Notes: a model not told the origin generated them from the letters alone. Numbered from the stretch's first letter, positions 26,808 to 36,563 are shown. The stretch is 64,000 nt of DNA from Fictibacillus nanhaiensis (GCA_016401345.1 JAEACG010000008.1:1-64000), one strand, 5' to 3'. Made by a program: numbers and translations.

Positions 26808-29159
26808 TTAACGCAAGTACGCGTATTCGATAAGTGCATCCGCTAATGCGCGAGATACTTTATCTTTGAAAGCAGTGGTATTAGCTAACTTTTCTTCTGC
26901 TGGATTGCTGACAAATGCAATTTCAACAAGTGCAGCTGGCATTTTTGTATTTTTGATAACATAGAAATTACTTTCTTTTAGCCCTCTATCTCTTAGTCCT
27001 GTCGCTGCAATCAGATGTTTATGAATGATTTTTCCAAATGTAGGATCTGAGTTGTAATAGATATAGGTTTCCGTTCCATGAGCATCCTTGCTTGTGCTCG
27101 AATTGTAGTGAATCGACATAAACAGATCGGCATTCTGACTGTTAGCAAAAGCTACTCTATCGCTTAACGTTACGTATTTGTCTGTATCTCTCGTAGTAAG
27201 TCCTATAAAGTCTGATTGTTCGTTAAGCATTTTCACAACACGCTGCGAAATGTCTAACGTCAAATCCGCTTCATGTGTTTTGTTGCTTCCGACCGCACCA
27301 GGATCAGATCCTCCATGTCCTGCATCAATCACAACTTTCGTGATCTTTGTTACAGTTACATCTTGAAATTTATAATCGTCATAAGCTGCATTTGAATAAC
27401 GATCCTTTACATGAACAACCATTCTGTATTTCCCTTTATATTTAGGAACCCAGTTATAAGAACTATTCATGCTGTAGTCTCTTAATATGGTCCATTTGCC
27501 CGTTGTTTCGTCTTTAACTGTGAATTTGTAAAGAGCACCGTTAGAAGAGGAAGCTGCAGCAGTTACTGGATATGTTTTATCGGAATAGAAAGCTGTAGCA
27601 TTCATAGCAAAAGTTGTTAACTTAGCTTTTGGAGCTTCTGAAACAGTTAAGACTTTTTCATAATAATCGTCATATGCTTTTGGACTATACTGGTCCTTCG
27701 CATACACCTTGATCAAATAAGTCCCTTTTTTACTCGGTGTCCAATTGATCTGTGTTTTCGAATCAAAATTTTGTAGAACTGTTTCTACTCCTGTTGCTTG
27801 GTCCTTCACAACTGTTTTAAATTGCCCTGTGATGGAACTCTTTGCCACATGAGAAATTTTAGTGGTTTGATTTGTATAATAAAACGTTCTATCTGTTTTG
27901 AATTCTTGATAATCCGCTGTAGGATGTTCTTTTACTTCAACATCTTTAAACGTGTAATTATCATACGTATTCTTGCTATAACTGTCTTTCACATGTACAA
28001 CTACTCGGTAATCACCCAGCTTTGAAGGCTTCCAAGTGATTTTTCCGTTTGGAGAGAATTCTTGCAATGTCTCCCACGTTTGGTCTGGGTGTTTCACAAT
28101 AAATTTATATAGAGCAGTGTTATCTGACTTTGCCTTTGCAGTGATCACGTTGGACGGATTTAAGAAAAGGTCTTCTGTAGTCTGTAACGGATCGACCTCT
28201 GCTTTGGAAAGATTCTTTATTGTAATGTCTTCAAAACGGTAATGATCATAATCCTTTTTGCTCTTTTCATCTTTCACATGCATAACAATGCGATAATTAC
28301 CAGGTTTTGGAGGCGTGTAAGAAAGCTTAGAATTGCTTGCATACTCCTGTAAAGTAATCCATTCACCTGTATCACGGTTATTTAAGAAGAATTTATATAG
28401 TGCATGTGATGTGCTCTCTGCACTACCTGAAATCGTTTCTTTGTAACCGACATAAGCCATTTTTTTTACGTTCAGACTCTTTGCAAATGCAGTATATGCA
28501 GAAGATACTTTAACATCTCTATAGTCATAACTGTCGTATGAAGCAGTACTTTTACTGTCTTTCACATGTACAACTACTCTAAATGTACCTTCTTTTTGTG
28601 GAACCCATGAATAGGATGATGATGTTGAATAATCCTTTAATACCGTCCACTCATTTGTCGTTCTGTTTCCAAGAAGATACTTATAAAGCGGTTGGTTATG
28701 ACTTGAAGCTGTTGCCTTTACCATTGTAGAACTTCCAATCACAAGCGGATTTCCTACTGTCATTGCAGATACCTTTGCTTTTGAAATACCTGATTTTACA
28801 ACAACGTCCTTATACGTATAAGAGTCATATGAAGCATTGCTTTTACTATCTCTCACATGAACAACTACGCGATAAGAGCCTTCTAATTTTGGCGTCCAAG
28901 TTGTTGAAGAAATAGAAGAATAATCTTTAATTACTGCCCAAGTTCCTGACTTCTTATCTTGAGCATGAAATTTATACAGCGCTTGATTCGGACTTTTAGC
29001 AGCAGATGAAATAGAAATTGCTTTCCCTGCCGTTAATGGAGTACCAACTGTTAAAGAGGTAACTTGTCCTTTTGCAAGACTTGCGTCCACTTTAGGATGA
29101 AAAACAGACATAAACATAAATACAAAAAGAATGGATAATATTGATATTTTATTACGCAT
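26808..29159 (-). CDS. N-acetylmuramoyl-L-alanine amidase with six triple-tyrosine repeats (LytC-like)
   Basis: Secreted autolysin of 783 residues. A signal peptide (about 1-26, VDASLA) is followed by six repeats of about 95 residues, each ending in a motif like VVVHVKDSKS...YDSYTYKDV, and a C-terminal Amidase_3 domain. The zinc ligands are visible: VVIDAGHGGSDPGAVG (His), the Glu in HEADLTLDIS, and SIHYNSS (His), with the catalytic Glu in ALVEIAFVSN. The repeats also occur five times in the SpoIID/LytB-like protein at 43466-46246, so the two probably bind the same wall polymer. A SigD-like box lies about 100 bases upstream, as for lytC of B. subtilis. Confidence 0.94.
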   Translation of the reverse strand: MRNKISILSILFVFMFMSVFHPKVDASLAKGQVTSLTVGTPLTAGKAISISSAAKSPNQALYKFHAQDKKSGTWAVIKDYSSISSTTWTPKLEGSYRVVVHVRDSKSNASYDSYTYKDVVVKSGISKAKVSAMTVGNPLVIGSSTMVKATASSHNQPLYKYLLGNRTTNEWTVLKDYSTSSSYSWVPQKEGTFRVVVHVKDSKSTASYDSYDYRDVKVSSAYTAFAKSLNVKKMAYVGYKETISGSAESTSHALYKFFLNNRDTGEWITLQEYASNSKLSYTPPKPGNYRIVMHVKDEKSKKDYDHYRFEDITIKNLSKAEVDPLQTTEDLFLNPSNVITAKAKSDNTALYKFIVKHPDQTWETLQEFSPNGKITWKPSKLGDYRVVVHVKDSYSKNTYDNYTFKDVEVKEHPTADYQEFKTDRTFYYTNQTTKISHVAKSSITGQFKTVVKDQATGVETVLQNFDSKTQINWTPSKKGTYLIKVYAKDQYSPKAYDDYYEKVLTVSEAPKAKLTTFAMNATAFYSDKTYPVTAAASSSNGALYKFTVKDETTGKWTILRDYSMNSSYNWVPKYKGKYRMVVHVKDRYSNAAYDDYKFQDVTVTKITKVVIDAGHGGSDPGAVGSNKTHEADLTLDISQRVVKMLNEQSDFIGLTTRDTDKYVTLSDRVAFANSQNADLFMSIHYNSSTSKDAHGTETYIYYNSDPTFGKIIHKHLIAATGLRDRGLKESNFYVIKNTKMPAALVEIAFVSNPAEEKLANTTAFKDKVSRALADALIEYAYLR

Positions 29160-29260
29160 TACGTTCCCCTTACCCTTTATGATTTTCCTTTACCATGATC
29201 AAAATTGGTCGAAGTAAATCCCTCTCTCCCCCTTTTTTGGAAATTTCTATTCCAACAATA

Positions 29261-29287
29261 TTATCGTCAGATAGATTTTGTTATTTA
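29261..29287 (-). promoter_or_regulatory. Probable SigD promoter of the amidase
   Basis: TAAA (29284-29287), 15 bases, GACGATAA (29261-29268). Six of eight -10 bases match GCCGATAT and the spacing is exact. It is weaker than the hag and flgM promoters; the context supports it because lytC of B. subtilis is also a SigD gene. Confidence 0.55.
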
Positions 29288-29536
29288 GACATTTTCCTAC
29301 AAAATCTTCTATAATTTTATAATGTTTTCCATTTTTATGGAAGAGATTTAGGATAAATAATTCTAAAATTTTCTAATTTTATAGGAATTTAGTAGTTATT
29401 AAGTTGTTGAATTATCCAATCTTTTTGTAATTACAAGCATATATAACTGAATCACTCCAGCATAAAATGTTAATGCTACTGTGTTAAACGATCGAGATAA
29501 AATAGCTTTTACATAAAAATAAACGTAAAGAAAGAC

Positions 29537-29572
29537 AAAAAAAACAGACCCCAAAGATACTTTGGAATCTGC
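29537..29572 (-). terminator. Terminator of the legionaminic acid operon
   Basis: CAGATTCCAAAG/CTTTGGGGTCTG arms with a 3-base loop and two internal mismatches, then eight T on the minus strand. Confidence 0.85.
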
Positions 29573-29589
29573 TTTCGATGTTAATAAGA

Positions 29590-30750
29590 TTATATTTTAG
29601 CGCTCTCTGATACGAAGCATTTCTTCACTTGTTCAATCACTCGCTGTTGTTGCTCTACTGTCATATTCGATCCAGAAGGCAAGCACACACCATTATAGAA
29701 TAGATAATCAGAAATACTTTCTTCGCCGTGTGTAAAGTACTTTATTCCATCAAATAACGGTTGAAGATGCAACGGTTTCCACACTGGACGTGCCTCAATA
29801 TTATGTTCATTTAAATAGTTTATAAGGTCCATCGGCTTAATTGTTGTTTTCTCAGGGTTGATTGTCAGAGCTGTCAGCCATCTTGTAGATCGGCCGAATT
29901 CAGCTTCTGGCATCATTTCAATCGCATCAATTTCTGAAAAAGCAATTTTATAACGATCAAAGACTTCTCTTCTCGCGTTCACTCTTTCATCTAATACCTC
30001 TAATTGAGCTCTTCCTACACCTGCAAGAATATTACTCATACGATAGTTATAGCCCATTTTGCTGTGTTGATAATGTGGTGCCTGATCTCTTGCTTGTGTC
30101 GCAAGGAATCGAGCTCTGCTTAATGCTTCTGTATCATCTGATACAAGCATCCCACCGCCAGATGTCGTAATGATCTTATTTCCGTTAAAAGAAAAGATGC
30201 CATACTTTCCTATTGTACCACTCGCTTTATCTTTGTAAGTTGCTCCAAGTGATTCAGCAGCGTCTTCTACAATAGGTACGTTGTAGCGATTACAGATTTC
30301 TTGTATCGGGTCCATATCAGCACTCTGTCCGTATAAGTTAACAACGATTACTGCTTTTGGAAGGGTGTTCGTTTCTTCCGCTTCTTTAAACGCTTTTTCA
30401 AGAGCAATCGGTGACATGTTCCAGCTCTCACGTTCTGAGTCGATAAATACTGGAATCGCTCCACAATAAAGAATGGGATTAGCACTTGCGATAAACGTTA
30501 AAGAAGAACAGAATACTGTGTCCCCACTTTTTACGCCTAGCAGATCTAGTGCAAGATGGATACCTGCTGTTCCTGAACTGATCGCGGCAGCACCTTTGGA
30601 CCCCACATATTCAGAGATTTCTTTTTCAAATAAATCAACGTTTGGTCCAAGTGGAGCAATCCAGTTGGTTTCAAAGGCTTCGTTAATATATTTTTGTTCA
30701 TTCCCGCTCATATGGGGAGTAGATAATAAGATTCTATCGTTTGCAGACAT
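29590..30750 (-). CDS. legC: UDP-4-keto-sugar aminotransferase (LegC-like)
   Basis: PLP-dependent DegT/DnrJ/EryC1/StrS sugar aminotransferase of 386 residues. It aminates C4 of the UDP-4-keto-6-deoxy-GlcNAc made by the dehydratase. Motifs: NWIAPLGPNVDLFE, SSGTAGIHLAL, VEDAAESLGATY, and the PLP lysine in FSFNGNKIITTSGGGML. The start MSANDRILLSTPHMSG is chosen for its CAGG site; the earlier ATG has none. It is the last gene of the leg operon, six codons or so after legH. Confidence 0.88.
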   Translation of the reverse strand: MSANDRILLSTPHMSGNEQKYINEAFETNWIAPLGPNVDLFEKEISEYVGSKGAAAISSGTAGIHLALDLLGVKSGDTVFCSSLTFIASANPILYCGAIPVFIDSERESWNMSPIALEKAFKEAEETNTLPKAVIVVNLYGQSADMDPIQEICNRYNVPIVEDAAESLGATYKDKASGTIGKYGIFSFNGNKIITTSGGGMLVSDDTEALSRARFLATQARDQAPHYQHSKMGYNYRMSNILAGVGRAQLEVLDERVNARREVFDRYKIAFSEIDAIEMMPEAEFGRSTRWLTALTINPEKTTIKPMDLINYLNEHNIEARPVWKPLHLQPLFDGIKYFTHGEESISDYLFYNGVCLPSGSNMTVEQQQRVIEQVKKCFVSESAKI

Positions 30751-30776
30751 TTTTACAACCTGCTTTCTCATAAGAT

Positions 30777-31385
30777 TTACTTATTTAATTTAATGACCTT
30801 CGCTGGGCATCCTACTGCTACGGTGTGATCAGGAATATCATGAATAACAGCTGCTCCTGCCCCAACCACTGCTCGCTCTCCAACCTTTACCGATTGAATA
30901 ATCGAAGAACCAATACCTATGTGGGCATTCGATCCAACAGATACATTACCAGCAAGGTGAACGCCAGGAGAAAGGTGAACAAAATCACTGATCTTACAAT
31001 CATGATCTACCGTTGCAGCTGTATTAATGATGCAATGTTCTCCGATCTCAGCAGAATGATTAATAACACTGTTAGCCATCACGACTGTTCCATCACCGAT
31101 CTTTACATGACTACCAATTACAGCAGATGGATGTATGGCAGATCCGATACTACAGCTCAATTGACGTAGCTGAGATGCAATTGTCTCTCTTACGTTATTG
31201 TTACCAATCGCAATAATATGTTGATGTTCAGAATTTGTGATCTCGTTAATCTTTCCTAAAAGAGGAAGATCCTCTAACTTTGCTTCTGGATGATCATCAT
31301 AAAATCCTGCAATCTCTTGACCGCTTGCCCTAAGGATATCCAGAACGACTTTTGCATGTCCACCAGCACCAATAATTACAACCAT
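30777..31385 (-). CDS. legH: Sugar N-acetyltransferase (LegH/PglD/NeuD family)
   Basis: Left-handed beta-helix acetyltransferase of 202 residues. An N-terminal Rossmann-like half (VVIIGAGGHAKVVLDIL) is followed by hexapeptide repeats (about 85-190) with the catalytic His in NTAATVDHDCKISDF. It N-acetylates the 4-amino sugar from LegC. AGGAGG precedes the start. NeuD of sialic acid loci is similar, but the aminotransferase neighbour favours the legionaminic role. Confidence 0.88.
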   Translation of the reverse strand: MVVIIGAGGHAKVVLDILRASGQEIAGFYDDHPEAKLEDLPLLGKINEITNSEHQHIIAIGNNNVRETIASQLRQLSCSIGSAIHPSAVIGSHVKIGDGTVVMANSVINHSAEIGEHCIINTAATVDHDCKISDFVHLSPGVHLAGNVSVGSNAHIGIGSSIIQSVKVGERAVVGAGAAVIHDIPDHTVAVGCPAKVIKLNK

Positions 31386-31394
31386 GTGGACCTC

Positions 31395-32543
31395 CTAATA
31401 AGAGATTTTCTTTTGAAGAAGTTGTTCGTTAACTTCTACATTCTTTATAATCTCTGCTACCTTCGAGCTTGTCGTTCCATCTCCATAAACATTATGCATA
31501 GTTCTCACTTTCTCAACAAAGTCTTGGGAAAGAACTTTTTCTAAGCCTTGAGTGATCGTCTCATCATTCGGCTGAACATCAATCACATTTCCACTTCTTT
31601 CACGGCCATTTTGTCTTGAGCCTATATTCAGAACTGGTTTTGAAAAAGAAGCAGCTTCTATAATTCCAGATGATGAGTTTCCTACTAGAGCCATACATTG
31701 CTTTAACACAGTCAAGTAGTCGAGATGCTGAAAGTTTGTAACAAAATCAAAACGCGGGTGATTTTGATACTCTTTGTATATACGTAAAATATGTTCAGTT
31801 CCCGCATCTGAATTTGGCATGATGCAAACTACTGATTTTCCGGTTTTCTCAACAGTACCTAATACAGCCCTCACCTGTTCTTCTATTCCCTGAATCTCTG
31901 TCGTTACGGGATGAAAGACTAAAAGAATAAAGTCTTCTTCTGCTTTAAGAGCATACTCTGCTTTCACTTCATTCCAGCTCTTGAGCTCAGCATTTTGTAT
32001 CGTTTCAATACGAGGTGCTCCTACTGGATACACTCTCCACTCATCCTCACCCATTTTTCGAAGTCTTTCCGCACTTTTTTCTGTAGCAGGAAAGTGGATG
32101 TGTGAAAACTTTGAGATGGAATGGCGCACTGACTCATCAATGGAACCGGATACTTCTCCACCATGAAAATGAGCGATCGGTATGTTAAGATGTGCTGCAG
32201 CAATGCTCGCTGCTAGCATCTCTCCTCTGTCCCCCAAAACAATCAAAAGGTCTGGTCTTGATTGTTCAAGTAACTGCGTCATTCCGAGGATCCCAATGCC
32301 TATTCCTTTAGACATGTTGGCATCCGAGTCACCTTGAAGAAGCATATCTACTTTTCCTAAAATAGCAAAACCGTCTTTTTCGATCTCGTTTACCGTCATA
32401 CCGTACTGCGGAGACAGATGCATCCCTGTAACAAGCAAGTTCACTTGAAAGTTAGTATCTTGTTGCAACCGTTGAAGTACAGGGTGATAGATGCCATAAT
32501 CTGCACGAGTGCCTGTTACGATTGTGATTTTTTCAATACTCAT
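31395..32543 (-). CDS. legG: Hydrolysing UDP-sugar 2-epimerase (LegG/NeuC)
   Basis: Removes UDP from UDP-2,4-diacetamido-2,4,6-trideoxyglucose and inverts C2, giving the manno-configured hexose for LegI. It has 382 residues and is GT-B-like: GTRADYGIYHPVL at the N-terminus, VLGDRGEMLAAS near 96, HFHGGEVSGSIDES near 125 and NSSSGIIEAASF near 290. Its start overlaps the legI stop (ATGA), so the two are coupled. Confidence 0.92.
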   Translation of the reverse strand: MSIEKITIVTGTRADYGIYHPVLQRLQQDTNFQVNLLVTGMHLSPQYGMTVNEIEKDGFAILGKVDMLLQGDSDANMSKGIGIGILGMTQLLEQSRPDLLIVLGDRGEMLAASIAAAHLNIPIAHFHGGEVSGSIDESVRHSISKFSHIHFPATEKSAERLRKMGEDEWRVYPVGAPRIETIQNAELKSWNEVKAEYALKAEEDFILLVFHPVTTEIQGIEEQVRAVLGTVEKTGKSVVCIMPNSDAGTEHILRIYKEYQNHPRFDFVTNFQHLDYLTVLKQCMALVGNSSSGIIEAASFSKPVLNIGSRQNGRERSGNVIDVQPNDETITQGLEKVLSQDFVEKVRTMHNVYGDGTTSSKVAEIIKNVEVNEQLLQKKISY

Positions 32544-33574
32544 AGAACATCATTCCACGTTAGTACATTATCTTCTTTGATTTCTGTTTTCACTGTTTTA
32601 CCGATCAATAGTGAAAAGTATTTAGGTGGAATCCCTGTTCCTGGTCGTTTTACAGTTAAGTTCTCTTCAGTTAGAACATCCCCTGGCTTTAAATCTTCCT
32701 GCACAACAAGGCTTTTTCGTGCTACTGATTTAGTATCTTCTTCCGAAGGCATGCACCGCTTGATTCCATCACCTAAGCTCTTCTCGACATTACGAATAGC
32801 TTGCACAAGCTCAGCAAATTCTTCAGGATTCATCGATGCTTTATGATCAGGTCCTGGCAGGTCACGATCTAAAGTAAAGTGCTTCTCAATCACTTTGGCA
32901 CCCAATGTTACGGCGGCTACGGTTACTTCGTAGCCTAGCGTGTGATCAGAATAACCTACTATTTTTCCGAAAGCTTGTTCCATCGTATTCATCACGCGCA
33001 GGTTAACATCTTCACATGGTGTCGGATAGTTAGATGTACAGTGCAGGATCGCAGTCTCTGTTCCTTTTAAAGCATCAATTGCTTCTTCTACTTCGGTAAG
33101 GTTACCCATACCTGTAGATAAGAGAACCGGTCTTTTGTATGTGCTGATTTCTTGTAAAAGTGGCAGGTTTGTCAGATCTCCTGAACCAATTTTGAAAGCA
33201 TGCACACCGATCTCGTTAAGAAATTTTGCGCTATCCGGATCAAACGGAGTTGAAAGAAACTCAATTCCTAGCTGTTCGCAATAGTCCTTTAACTCAATAT
33301 GATCTTCATACGACAGTTCTAGTTTTTTTAGCATATCTAACTGAGATTCCTCAGAACTCGTATTCTGTGTTTGATACTTTGCTTTTACAGCATACTTAGA
33401 TACGAGTTTCTTGCTGTTGAACGTTTGAAACTTAACTGCATCTGCACCAATTTCTGCTGCTTTTTTAATCGATTGTTTAGCAAGCTGCATATCTCCGTTA
33501 TGGTTTACACCAATCTCAGCAATGATATAAGCAGGTTCGCCGTGACCAATTTTTTTATCACCAATTTGAAACAT
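32540..33574 (-). CDS. legI: N,N'-diacetyllegionaminate synthase (LegI/NeuB)
   Basis: Condenses the 6-deoxy-diacetamido-mannose with phosphoenolpyruvate to legionaminic acid. It has 344 residues: NeuB TIM barrel (AEIGVNHNGDMQLAK, KFQTF, GSGDLTNLPLL, STGMGNL, SDHTLGYEV) and a C-terminal SAF/antifreeze domain (LKPGDVLTEENLTVKRPG). The start at 33574 follows GGAGC; the upstream ATG five codons earlier would overlap legF. Family members make sialic, legionaminic or pseudaminic acid; the gene set points to legionaminic. Confidence 0.92.
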   Translation of the reverse strand: MFQIGDKKIGHGEPAYIIAEIGVNHNGDMQLAKQSIKKAAEIGADAVKFQTFNSKKLVSKYAVKAKYQTQNTSSEESQLDMLKKLELSYEDHIELKDYCEQLGIEFLSTPFDPDSAKFLNEIGVHAFKIGSGDLTNLPLLQEISTYKRPVLLSTGMGNLTEVEEAIDALKGTETAILHCTSNYPTPCEDVNLRVMNTMEQAFGKIVGYSDHTLGYEVTVAAVTLGAKVIEKHFTLDRDLPGPDHKASMNPEEFAELVQAIRNVEKSLGDGIKRCMPSEEDTKSVARKSLVVQEDLKPGDVLTEENLTVKRPGTGIPPKYFSLLIGKTVKTEIKEDNVLTWNDVL

Positions 33575-33575
33575 A

Positions 33576-34268
33576 TTAAACAGCTCCATCTATTAAGAGT
33601 ACTTCTGCTAACTTAAAATCTATTTCATCATCTATATCAACGGATGACCTTTTGTCCATCACATATGGAATGACTTTTTCTGTATAAATCGCATTCTCGA
33701 TCATGAGATGATGATGGTCTGTAAGATAGATCGCTCCATTCAGCTCATACACTTCAGGAAGGTCCTGTCTTCGAGTGGCCTTGTGATCAGGAAGTTCCAT
33801 AAATGGAATCAAGTAATCCTCTTTTTTGACCCTCATTAGAAATGGATGTGTGTCTGCTAATGAAACACTGACAACAGGACAATCAGACTGCAAATAAAGA
33901 TCGAGTGCCTCTCTTGCATGTTGCTCTGATCTGAGCGGAGAGGTAGGTTGTAAGAGAAGGACATGATCAGTCTCAAAGCCTTCATTTTCTTTTAAGAAAT
34001 CAATCGTATGCTTTAATACATCTATTGTTGTTGCAGTATCTGATGCCAAATATTCAGGTCGAAGAAAAGGAACTTCTGCACCCCATTGCTTTGCGATTTC
34101 AGCAATTTCCTCATCATCCGTAGAGACAATCACTCTTGATACATTATCAAGCTTCAATGCAGCTTCAATGGAATACGCGATCAGCGGCTTTCCATTCAAG
34201 GGCAGAACATTTTTTCTTTTAAGGCCCTTAGATCCACCTCTAGCAGGGATGATAGCGACAATATTCAT
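33576..34268 (-). CDS. legF: CMP-legionaminate cytidylyltransferase (LegF/NeuA)
   Basis: Activates the nonulosonic acid with CTP. It has 230 residues. The N-terminal IIPARGGSKGLKRKNVLPL is the nucleotide-binding signature; LLQPTSPLRS and the DKRSSVDIDDEIDF metal-site segment follow. It is preceded by AGGAGG and directly followed by legI. The product CMP-sugar would feed the sialyltransferase-like enzyme encoded at 36.6 kb and possibly a Maf enzyme. Confidence 0.92.
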   Translation of the reverse strand: MNIVAIIPARGGSKGLKRKNVLPLNGKPLIAYSIEAALKLDNVSRVIVSTDDEEIAEIAKQWGAEVPFLRPEYLASDTATTIDVLKHTIDFLKENEGFETDHVLLLQPTSPLRSEQHAREALDLYLQSDCPVVSVSLADTHPFLMRVKKEDYLIPFMELPDHKATRRQDLPEVYELNGAIYLTDHHHLMIENAIYTEKVIPYVMDKRSSVDIDDEIDFKLAEVLLIDGAV

Positions 34269-34277
34269 AAGATCCTC

Positions 34278-35282
34278 CTAAAAGGTAAGTCCTTGCTCAT
34301 CAATAAGTTCAAAGATTTCTTGCTTTGTGATCAATGGACTGTTATGTGAAGAATATGCTTTTCGATCTGCCTTTTTGAAACCTGCAGGTGCTTGCCAATC
34401 AGCATCTAAATGTGAATAGATCGCATACATGATCTCATTCTCATAGGCTCTTTCAGATTCTTCTAGCGTCATCAATTCTTCGTACACTTTTTCACCCGGA
34501 CGAACACCAACTTCTACAATGTCAGAAACGTCAGTAACCTTGCGTTTCTCTTTAAAGTCATCGATTAGTGTTTGAGCTAGATCTTCAATCTTTAGAACAG
34601 GCATTTTCAACACGAATACTTCCCCACCCTTTGCGAGTTCAGCCGCTCGTAATACAAGTCTTGCTGCTTGTGGGATAGACATCATGAATCGTGTCATTTC
34701 TCGATCTGTTAGCGTAACAGGTTTACCTTCTTCAATCTGCATTTTAAACAATGGAATAACCGAACCTCTAGAGCCCATAACATTTCCAAATCGAACACAA
34801 GAGAAAATCGTTCTTGCTGAACCCTTATAGTATTCAGCAGCTAAAATCAGACGCTCTGAAAGAAGTTTAGTAGCACCCATCGTATTCATAGGGTTTACCA
34901 CTTTATCTGTACTTATAGAAACAACGCGTTCTACGTTATTCTCGATCGCTGCTTCAATGATATTTTGTACGCCGATCACATTTGTTTTTACTGCCTCAAA
35001 AGGATTGTATTCACAAGAAGGAACATGCTTAAGAGCAGCAGCATGAAAGATGACATCAATATCTTTCGTTGCATAATTTAATCGATTCTTGTCTCTGATA
35101 TCACCAACGAGGTATCGCACGTTTGTGAAATCTGAAAGCTCATGCTGAAGTGCAAACTGCTTAGATTCATCTCTGCTAAAAATACGAACAACGGCAGGGT
35201 TTTGAGCAAGTACTTGTCGAACGATCTCGCTTCCTATTGAACCTGTCCCACCTGTAATCAGAACTTTCTTTCCTTCTAACAT
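34278..35282 (-). CDS. legB: UDP-GlcNAc 4,6-dehydratase, retaining type (LegB/PglF-like)
   Basis: NAD-dependent extended SDR of 334 residues, soluble (no membrane helices). ITGGTGSIGSEIVRQ binds NAD; HAAALKHVPSCEYNPFEA follows; the active site reads STDKVVNPMNTMGATK. The usual YxxxK tyrosine is Met here (MGATK), as in the retaining PglF/WbpM class, whereas the inverting PseB class has Tyr. This favours the legionaminic/bacillosamine route over pseudaminic acid. The start MLEGKKVLITGG is used; an ATG six codons upstream is possible. Confidence 0.88.
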   Translation of the reverse strand: MLEGKKVLITGGTGSIGSEIVRQVLAQNPAVVRIFSRDESKQFALQHELSDFTNVRYLVGDIRDKNRLNYATKDIDVIFHAAALKHVPSCEYNPFEAVKTNVIGVQNIIEAAIENNVERVVSISTDKVVNPMNTMGATKLLSERLILAAEYYKGSARTIFSCVRFGNVMGSRGSVIPLFKMQIEEGKPVTLTDREMTRFMMSIPQAARLVLRAAELAKGGEVFVLKMPVLKIEDLAQTLIDDFKEKRKVTDVSDIVEVGVRPGEKVYEELMTLEESERAYENEIMYAIYSHLDADWQAPAGFKKADRKAYSSHNSPLITKQEIFELIDEQGLTF

Positions 35283-35307
35283 ACAATCACCAATCCTCAT
35301 GTTTTAC

Positions 35308-36534
35308 TTAATTTTTGTTAAAAAGCTGTGTCTTGTCCACTAGCTTATCTGTCAGATATAAAGCAGCTATCAATGCAATAGGAAGTAATGTTCGAAGACC
35401 AAAGCTTTGAACTTCTGAAATTCCTAATAAATGTCCTCCATAAAAAACAACATAGCCCAGTGCTAAAAACTCAACTTTTCTTGATTTTTGATACAATCCA
35501 TCCGTCATTCCCGCAAGCGCAAAGAAGAATAATGTAACAACTATGATTAGTATGGCGGTTACAAGAAGAGATTCGGTCATGATATTATCTCCAAAGAAAA
35601 TGGTTGGAGCACTTCCGCCTTCTTTTCCATACATACGTTCAAAAATATATCGTTTAATAGAGGTATCGTCAGGTAATGGTCTGTCTTCAAATTCGATTCG
35701 AGTTGTAAGACCAGCACCTTGTGTAACAAAGATTCGTTTTAAGATACTTTCGACGAACGTAAAAGCACTATAAGGGTTCTCACCTGCGTTAAAAAATACC
35801 TTAGTAGCAAAATAGTAGACGACGAATACAAAGCCTGCTGAAAAGAGATAAACAAAACGCTTACGGCTTTTAATGACATACAGAATGAAAAATATAATAA
35901 TAAGGAACAAAGTATTCTTATTGAGTGCTACAGAAGTAAAGATAACAGCCATAAGTGTAAATACGATCAACAATGTACGATTGTTTACTTTAAAGAAATT
36001 CTTCTTACTTAGCATTAAGATTAAGAAAAACGGAATAACCGTATTTGCTACAATCGTAAACGTATAAAAGAAAGGAATGCCACCAGCAACATCAGGACGG
36101 CTAAACGAAGTTTGCAGCGTCTTCCCTAATACGAGCTGTATCAATGGAATCTTGTCTGCAAAAGTGATCACATAAATAAAACAAACGGAAAATACGATCA
36201 CACTGATCCATTTGATATAGGTGTAATTTTGAAATCCTTCTGAAAGCTTAAAATCTCGTTCTAGAAATATTTGTTTCACTTTGTACTGAACAAATAGACC
36301 GGCGATCATCGCTACGTATAAAATACTCATATAGATGCTGAACCATTTTATACTGTCCTCATTTGGGACATAATATCGCTCACCACCAAAAGCATAGAAA
36401 AGCCCTGCTGGAAGAATCATGAAGGTTACCGTAACATAAAAGGCACCTGAGAAACTTTTAAGCAGGTCTTTTTTATATGCAATATAAACAAATATTAAAA
36501 ACAACACCCACGGGGCAAAGCTATAAAAAAACAT
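35308..36534 (-). CDS. O-antigen polymerase-like membrane protein
   Basis: Polytopic protein of 408 residues with about 10-12 membrane helices and a large loop at about 255-300 (DRPLPDDTSIKRYIFERMYGK). Layout resembles Wzy polymerases, which are poorly conserved in sequence. It lies between the sialyltransferase-like gene and legB, and has a GGAGGAA site. Likely it joins repeat units that contain the nonulosonic acid. Confidence 0.72.
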   Translation of the reverse strand: MFFYSFAPWVLFLIFVYIAYKKDLLKSFSGAFYVTVTFMILPAGLFYAFGGERYYVPNEDSIKWFSIYMSILYVAMIAGLFVQYKVKQIFLERDFKLSEGFQNYTYIKWISVIVFSVCFIYVITFADKIPLIQLVLGKTLQTSFSRPDVAGGIPFFYTFTIVANTVIPFFLILMLSKKNFFKVNNRTLLIVFTLMAVIFTSVALNKNTLFLIIIFFILYVIKSRKRFVYLFSAGFVFVVYYFATKVFFNAGENPYSAFTFVESILKRIFVTQGAGLTTRIEFEDRPLPDDTSIKRYIFERMYGKEGGSAPTIFFGDNIMTESLLVTAILIIVVTLFFFALAGMTDGLYQKSRKVEFLALGYVVFYGGHLLGISEVQSFGLRTLLPIALIAALYLTDKLVDKTQLFNKN

Positions 36535-36563
36535 TTCATTTCCTCCAACTGCAGCATTCTGTT

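Larger units (their letters stand above)
29160..29589. other. 430-base intergenic region upstream of the amidase
   Basis: AT-rich and without a supported gene. It contains the amidase ribosome site region, a SigD-like box (29261-29287) and the legC terminator. I see nothing else of note in 29290-29530. Confidence 0.7.

Noticed and set aside
29590-35282. Sialic acid (NeuABCD) or pseudaminic acid pathway
   Set aside because: Aminotransferase and 4,6-dehydratase exclude plain sialic acid; retaining-type dehydratase and hydrolysing epimerase of NeuC type speak against pseudaminic acid.
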